Below, in pieces: positions 58,798 through 64,000 of a stretch of DNA of 64,000 bases; the stretch's first letter is position 1, and every line of letters starts with the position of its first letter. The stretch lies in assembly GCA_922989275.2 (NCBI GenBank), contig OV277863.1:85041881-85105880 (forward strand), read 5' to 3'. The position numbers and the translations under genes were made by a program. Below the pieces are notes generated by a model, which saw only the letters and a list, made by a program, of their open reading frames with translations, did not search any database and was not told the origin of the DNA. Source of the DNA: Gari tellinella (lineage: Eukaryota > Mollusca > Bivalvia > Cardiida > Psammobiidae).

Positions 58798-61700
58798 GGT
58801 AATTAACCAATACTATAGGCATATTCAATTAAGGTTCAATCTTAAAACAACCTCACACTACAGTTAATTTTACAAAGAAAACCGCACTTTCAAAAAGAAA
58901 ACAGCTAACACTCAAATGTTCTTAATATAAAGTGTTTTACTGCAACTGAATGTTAATATTGTGATAAAGTCCTGATTTGTTGATCCCTATGTTAGTTTGA
59001 CCGTTCTTTATTTGCTACATCAAGAAATCTATCTCTTTAAAACTGTAAAAAAATTAATTAAAAGTATGTACACCTAACAAGTTATCGCTGGCCTTTGACA
59101 TGAATGTATTGAGCAGTCTTGAAGTTCGGTTGCAAAACGAACCAATGAGCTTCGTGAATGTACTCATTTTAATTTTCTTTTGTAGATGTTCACAAAAATA
59201 GCATCCATACTTTTTGACATGAAGTTACAAAGGTAACAGTTCAGATATCGTTGACTATATATCTTAATCGGATGGACGACGAATGCTTATATGAATGACG
59301 GTGAGTGAACCGAAAATCTTAGTTTTAGAAGTTGCTCACTAATGCTCAAACTGTTCAAACAGAAACATAACAGAATGAGAGAATATCAAACTCATTTATT
59401 TACAAAAAGAGAGAATACGAGTACTTTGTCCCCGGTCTACTTAATATTTATTATCATACCCTCACAAAGATAAATAGTTGCATGCTCTGAGCTAGTAATT
59501 GTTTCTTCATAATGTCTCTTTTATTAAAAAAATATAATATTAAATACTTTTAGTTTAGTTTGTAGTAGTATCGGTAGTGGTATTTATCTCTCATATTAAA
59601 ATTTCTGGATACAAAACTTTCGGCAGCAGATTTCCCAAATGAAAAGTTTTCTGATATTGACTGTTTTATATGTTTTTATGAAATGACATAACGAGCAATA
59701 CAGTATAACATTTGTTAACAGTAGACATGTTTTTGCTAACACGTCCTTCAAAAAAGACGTAAAGATAGTTAAATATACAAGTGGCTGCTCAATGCAGAAC
59801 AACAGTAATGGGACATGTATCCTCAGGGGGAGTCTGAATTACTGTTATCCGTTATCAGAATAACAGAAAAACCCATGAAAGCAAGAGTTGTTTATAAAAA
59901 CTCTTCCTTTATTATCATTGATGGTAAAGAAGGCATATGGTAACTCTTTTAGGTTTGGATTGCCACCTAATAAAAGGGACATTGTGGCATAATTTTTCAT
60001 TTTTTGTATACCTTTTGTTAGTTTCAAACCTTGTGGTTTGAGAATTACGGTTTAAATAGGTATCATGGCAATACTTAAGTTAATACAGTAAATTGAAATG
60101 TATACCTATTCATTCCAATATCAGCAACGTCGCAACGTGACGTCACTCGATGTTCACAAGTACATGTCAGTTAGTGGAGTAATAAATGTGACTTACATTC
60201 TATATTGTATTAAGCGACTACTCAAAACAAGTCTCTAAAGACAGGAGATTGATTATTGCATGACACAAAATATGATAGAAAGATCCAATATGAATTAATG
60301 TGTTACCATGGATTCAGCAGTCATTGTGTTAACTGATCTCAAAAAGCTACTTTAATTAATTGTCGGTAAATACATTGACTCATGTTTAAGCGAATACTGT
60401 AAAACCTCTCTATTACGACAACGTAAAAATACGTCTAATTAATTGTAAGAAAGTAGGTATATAACACACTGGTATCTAAGGCCAAGTTTGGTGTTGAACT
60501 ATCAGAAATAAAAGAAATATGGCAATTTTTCATTGAGGCGTTTCTTTATCTCGTCAGTATATGTCTTATTTGTATAACATTAAAATCATATATTCTAAGT
60601 GTTTATTTCTGGCAGACTTATTACTGTTTTTCAGTGCTTTCAACAAGCGAATTTTAAATCATAGGCTAATGATGACAAATGCAAATCATTCTAAAGCCCA
60701 AATACAATGAACATTTCAAACATTAGAACTTTCAAAGACTAATTTTGTAAACAAGTATTTACTCCTTTGAATTCCACAAATTGGAAAATCCAGCATTTTT
60801 CTCTTACCATTTTCATAAATGGCCTCCATAGAGTACTTGAACCGGAAAATTATTTGATAACGAATCCAAGATATTTATATTTCTCAAACACTGTCAAACG
60901 ATGCAAATATACTGTCAGAACCTAAAAGGCAAACCTAGGCATGTAGGACCCCAAGAGGGGACATACCTAAGAGTTTGTTTAATCGGGAATATAGGATATA
61001 TTAGGGGAAATGAAAATTCTAGTACGTTATTTTTCAATGACGCCACTCGATCTTAAAAGAGATGTCAAAGTGCTTTTCTTAATGTAAAGTTGATGTAATT
61101 CCTTATTCTGTACAAATGTAATCCTCAATTAATGAAACCAGGGCGGCCGGTAAAGAGAGTACACCTAGTGGAGTTCTGTAGCGTTATTTAGATCAATAGT
61201 AGACAAAAGGTCTGTAAAAATATACAGAATATATGAGTACAAGGCTAAAACATTCTAAATTGAAACTTAATAAAGTAACTTACAAGCTTGTTGGATTAAT
61301 GTAGAAAACTATATAAAAATGTCTCAACTGAAGAGAACTTAATTCTTATTCGAGAGTTATATTTGAACTACCTTTGTACCAGGAGAGAAGAGCCAGAATG
61401 ACAGAGTATGGTTCAGATGTCTTGCATGGCAATATTGGTGCCATGCAACAACCAGAAAACTACTCACTCTTGTTTGAATTCACCCGACAAACCCCCTGTC
61501 AAGTACATATACATGCGGAAAATAGTGAGTATTGATACAGCTTGTAACTTGATGTAAACACTATATATAGTCTGAATCAGCAAATATGTACAACGGAGTA
61601 TAGTCAAAACTAAGCTTGGTTACTAATTATTTCATACAGCTGAAGACGAATGTCAATGTCACATGGATCTGTATAAAATATGTCAGCATTTGCTTTTCCA

Positions 61701-62954
61701 ATGTTTAAAAATGTTACTCACACACCAACTTTGGCATTCCTTTTTCGAGAAATATAAGACTTAAGCCAAATACATTGTTTTTCTAAACCTACATGTCAAG
61801 GTCACTCAGTCATCCCGGAATATACTCATATATCAAAGGTTGCATTCTTTCACCCAGTTTACATGTTCTAAATTGGTTGTATATAGACAGCTGGATTATT
61901 ATATGCAATCAAAGCCCAGCTTTACTTGAATACATGTTAGCTATTTAGATTAAGTTTCAAGATAACAAGTATAATACATAATGAATGGTACAACCTTGTG
62001 TAGGTTTTTTTAAAGCAAGATCACACATGAAAGGTATAAAACTTGCACGTGAAATTATAATAAAATGCGTACGAACGCACAGTTAAGTAGAACATTTCAA
62101 ATATAATATTATTCTACAAATCTACTGATTTCTGATTAGTTGACACTTGTCATGCAGGTTGCATATAGGCATATAGTACAATAATTAAATTTAAAAAGAA
62201 ACATGAACTAGAACAGATCATCAAGGAATTGTTTCATATATATGAATTTATACAAAGAAGGGTTTTCAACTACTTGGTAATCATTTGATTTATGAGTAAA
62301 ACGTGTTTGTGAAGCAATTGCCCCCTCCCCTGATGTAACCATGTCTATTTAATGACCTTTGCTTTCGTCTTTGTACATGCCATTGACTTTTTGGGTCGAG
62401 TACTTACACAAATATGAAGTAGCTATCACATGTACTTCAAACGGTGTGATCGATGAAAACATCTGTTTTTTTTACCTTTAAAGTGACCTCTAATTAACCT
62501 TTGTCATTGTCGAAAATGACCAAACTAGTGGAAGAGCTTCTTTAGTTAAGTACACATTCCGCCTAATATAAAATGTCTATCACATGTAGTTCCAAACTAT
62601 TTATTGCGTTACACATTCATAGCTATATCTATGTCATACCCTCCTACCATGAATAATTTCACCTGTAGGCAATGAATTGCCTAACAGCTGTCAGAAAAGT
62701 CAATGGTTGCGGGTGGTTGATATTTTATCTAAAATTCAAATCAAATATTGCTATATCAACAGGTTCTGGACAGATACACATACAGGACAATAAAAATGCC
62801 CCTGATTAAGTCGGATGGAGGATTGAAAATAAGAATTTATCATATGAATAGTAGGTAAAATCTAAAATTAATATTCAGCAAATCAGGTTAAGTTTTCTGT
62901 TTACTTGCATGATAACTATTAGGAAATCAAAAAGTTCAGTTCACCAAATGTTTG
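58798..62954. other. No gene recognised
   Basis: About 4.2 kb of AT-rich DNA; frames of up to 68 codons only. TACTGTAAAACCTCTCTATTACG near 60397 resembles a pogo-type end but has no partner. Confidence 0.5.
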
Positions 62955-63295
62955 CCAATTTCATAAACTTCGTAAAACATCTTTTGCGGCAAGGTATTTC
63001 ACATCCGGAGTTTTATGGTTATGTTATTTAAGAGACTTCGTAAGATTCTTGGACATATGCATTTTCAAAACCTGTTTGTGAAACGTATTAGATTTTTCCT
63101 CAAAAAAGATTATGATCCAACTATATTGCTGCGCACTTCACGTTTGGTTATCGATCAATCTACCATAACCATGCTTTCCTCTTTGGTTGTGCGACGACAG
63201 ACAGGGCTTAGCACTACATGATGATGTATCTCTAAAGCCGTCCTTAATCGGGAGAGTTATGTCGGATTTTCGTGCTTTGTTTTTTCTCTCCCTCA
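62955..63295 (+). pseudogene. Naiad-like PLE C-terminal coding fragment
   Basis: Forward copy of the RT C-terminal region: CATAAACTTCGTAAAACA (HKLRKT), then a ~90 base deletion relative to the 38 kb copy, then GGTATTTCACATCCGGAG onward (GISHPEF, LRKILGHMHFQNL, DYDPTILLRTSRLVI) to the stop TAG 63209-63211, and ~80 bases of 3' untranslated region up to TTTTCTCTCCCTC. An in-frame stop lies near the FYGDV position. Both ends are cut, so it is an internal fragment without the tail. Confidence 0.8.
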
Positions 63296-63699
63296 GAGAA
63301 AAAAATAAAGCAGAGTTTGAGATAAAAAAATTAACACCCCACGCCAAAGATTCATCGATATTTCTTGAAGATATTTCTAAACCGATCATATCTTTTCCAA
63401 TTCCGTATTTAAGACAATGTCCCCAATTTATTATTTGTTTATTCGCAAATAAACATTTGGTGTTCAATTTCTTTAAAGATTTTATTATAAATGTGACTGT
63501 TTTGTTAAAATAGTTCAACCTATTTGTTTTTATCATTTTCTTCTTTTTTGCATTGATTTTGTTTCAAATATAAGGAAGATATGATTTTATAGACAAGGCG
63601 GTATCTTAAGCAGCTAATATTATAGACAATATTTGATTAAAGCGTGAATAACATTCATGGTTATCTTTGTGTATAACTCTTTATGAAAATAGAACTATT
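63296..63699. other. No gene recognised
   Basis: Overlapping 108- and 132-codon frames on opposite strands (63187-63513 and 63138-63536) partly cover the PLE fragment and have no recognisable domain. Confidence 0.4.
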
Positions 63700-63905
63700 A
63701 CTAGTTTATTCTGCGAGGGGAGAAACCACTGACCTCACGGCATACTGAGCAGTCACTTATGTCTACTCGAGCAGAATAAACCAGTCTTATCTCATGCAAT
63801 GATATATTAATGGGTTTATCTAGTTTTTAAATAATTTAGCCATTCAAGTTTATACTTACACTAAATTTGACATGTGTCACGTAATTTCTGGCAATAAAAA
63901 AATAA
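63700..63905 (+). repeat. Dispersed repeat with GTTTAT-CTGCGAG inverted pair, copy 2
   Basis: GTTTATTCTGCGAG (63704-63717) pairs with CTCGAGCAGAATAAAC (63766-63781). Downstream TCTTATCTCATGCAATG and CACTAAATTTGACATGTG match 43165-43375 in order. Confidence 0.7.
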
Positions 63906-64000
63906 CTGATTGGAAGCAGAGGCGAACATAGCTTTTTTTCTAAGCGAACCTTACACGACATCAACATGATTACCAAACTGGCTAGAGTCAAATATTGAAA

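Noticed and set aside
54102..60420. CAGTAGAACCTCTC at 54102 and TGTAAAACCTCTC near 60400 as the two ends of one transposon
   Set aside because: Both are in the same orientation, so they cannot be inverted termini of one element.
63138..63536. Long overlapping frames on both strands (132 and 108 codons)
   Set aside because: They cross the PLE fragment out of its true frame and run into AT-rich flank; no domain recognised.
1..64000. LTR retrotransposon or endogenous virus sequence
   Set aside because: No integrase, protease, capsid or LTR pattern was seen; all reverse transcriptases here are of PLE or LINE type.

Overview
This window looks like intergenic DNA from an AT-rich metazoan genome, most likely a bivalve mollusc (a clam or relative). 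That identification is an inference. It rests on Penelope-like retroelements (PLEs) of the bivalve type, a SINE with a 'GATATGACTGAAATACTGTTG'-like 3' domain, and the 'CTCAAGGTGAGCTATTG' repeat family that is common in bivalve DNA. I see no host protein-coding gene, no rRNA and no convincing functional tRNA. Almost everything recognisable is a mobile element or its debris, often nested.

Region by region. 1.9-3.4 kb: antisense 3' part of a PLE, probably Naiad-like, carrying a ~410 bp insertion. 4.7-6.0 kb: a canonical PLE reverse transcriptase relic, itself hit by a 195 bp PLE tail with an 11 bp target duplication. 7.4-8.3 kb: a complete 898 bp pogo/Tigger-like MITE. 8.96-9.15 and 13.1-13.25 kb: SINEs. 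15-16.5 kb: a pair of inverted repeats and another PLE tail. 17.0-19.5 kb: two convergent LINE relics. 19.7-21.1 kb: a composite repeat with internal ~300 bp units. 22.55-24.08 kb: a GA microsatellite followed by a peculiar array of GCGATC/GCGCTC words with inverted termini. 24.81-30.16 kb: a Tc1-type element containing three levels of nested palindromes, tRNA-like promoters and a pogo relic. 35.7-36.3 kb: a large palindrome. 37.44-40.76 kb: a second Tc1-type element, split by a tail-to-tail pair of PLE insertions; the longer one carries an almost continuous reverse transcriptase frame. 40.84-42.75 kb: a different PLE (RT plus C-terminal GIY-YIG endonuclease) bounded by ~150 bp inverted repeats with a hammerhead-ribozyme-like core. 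43.2-45.1 kb: a shared repeat, a 386 bp tandem duplication, a tRNA-like unit and a palindrome. 56.8-58.8 kb: a PLE tail interrupted by a 1,495 bp element whose inverted ends are tandem GTCAAAACGCCCCC motifs. 62.95-63.3 kb: another PLE fragment. The remaining stretches are AT-rich and featureless to me.

There are no cooperating host genes to describe. What the window offers is a stratigraphy of transposition (PLEs into Tc1 elements, PLE into PLE, a TIR element into a PLE tail). It also holds several structured DNA or RNA motifs worth testing: an in-frame UGA where a cysteine is expected in a PLE, a paired-stem ribozyme-like core in PLE ends, tRNA-like promoters inside palindrome arms, a recurrent GATCAGACGCCGCG hairpin, and two TIR families with motif-array ends.
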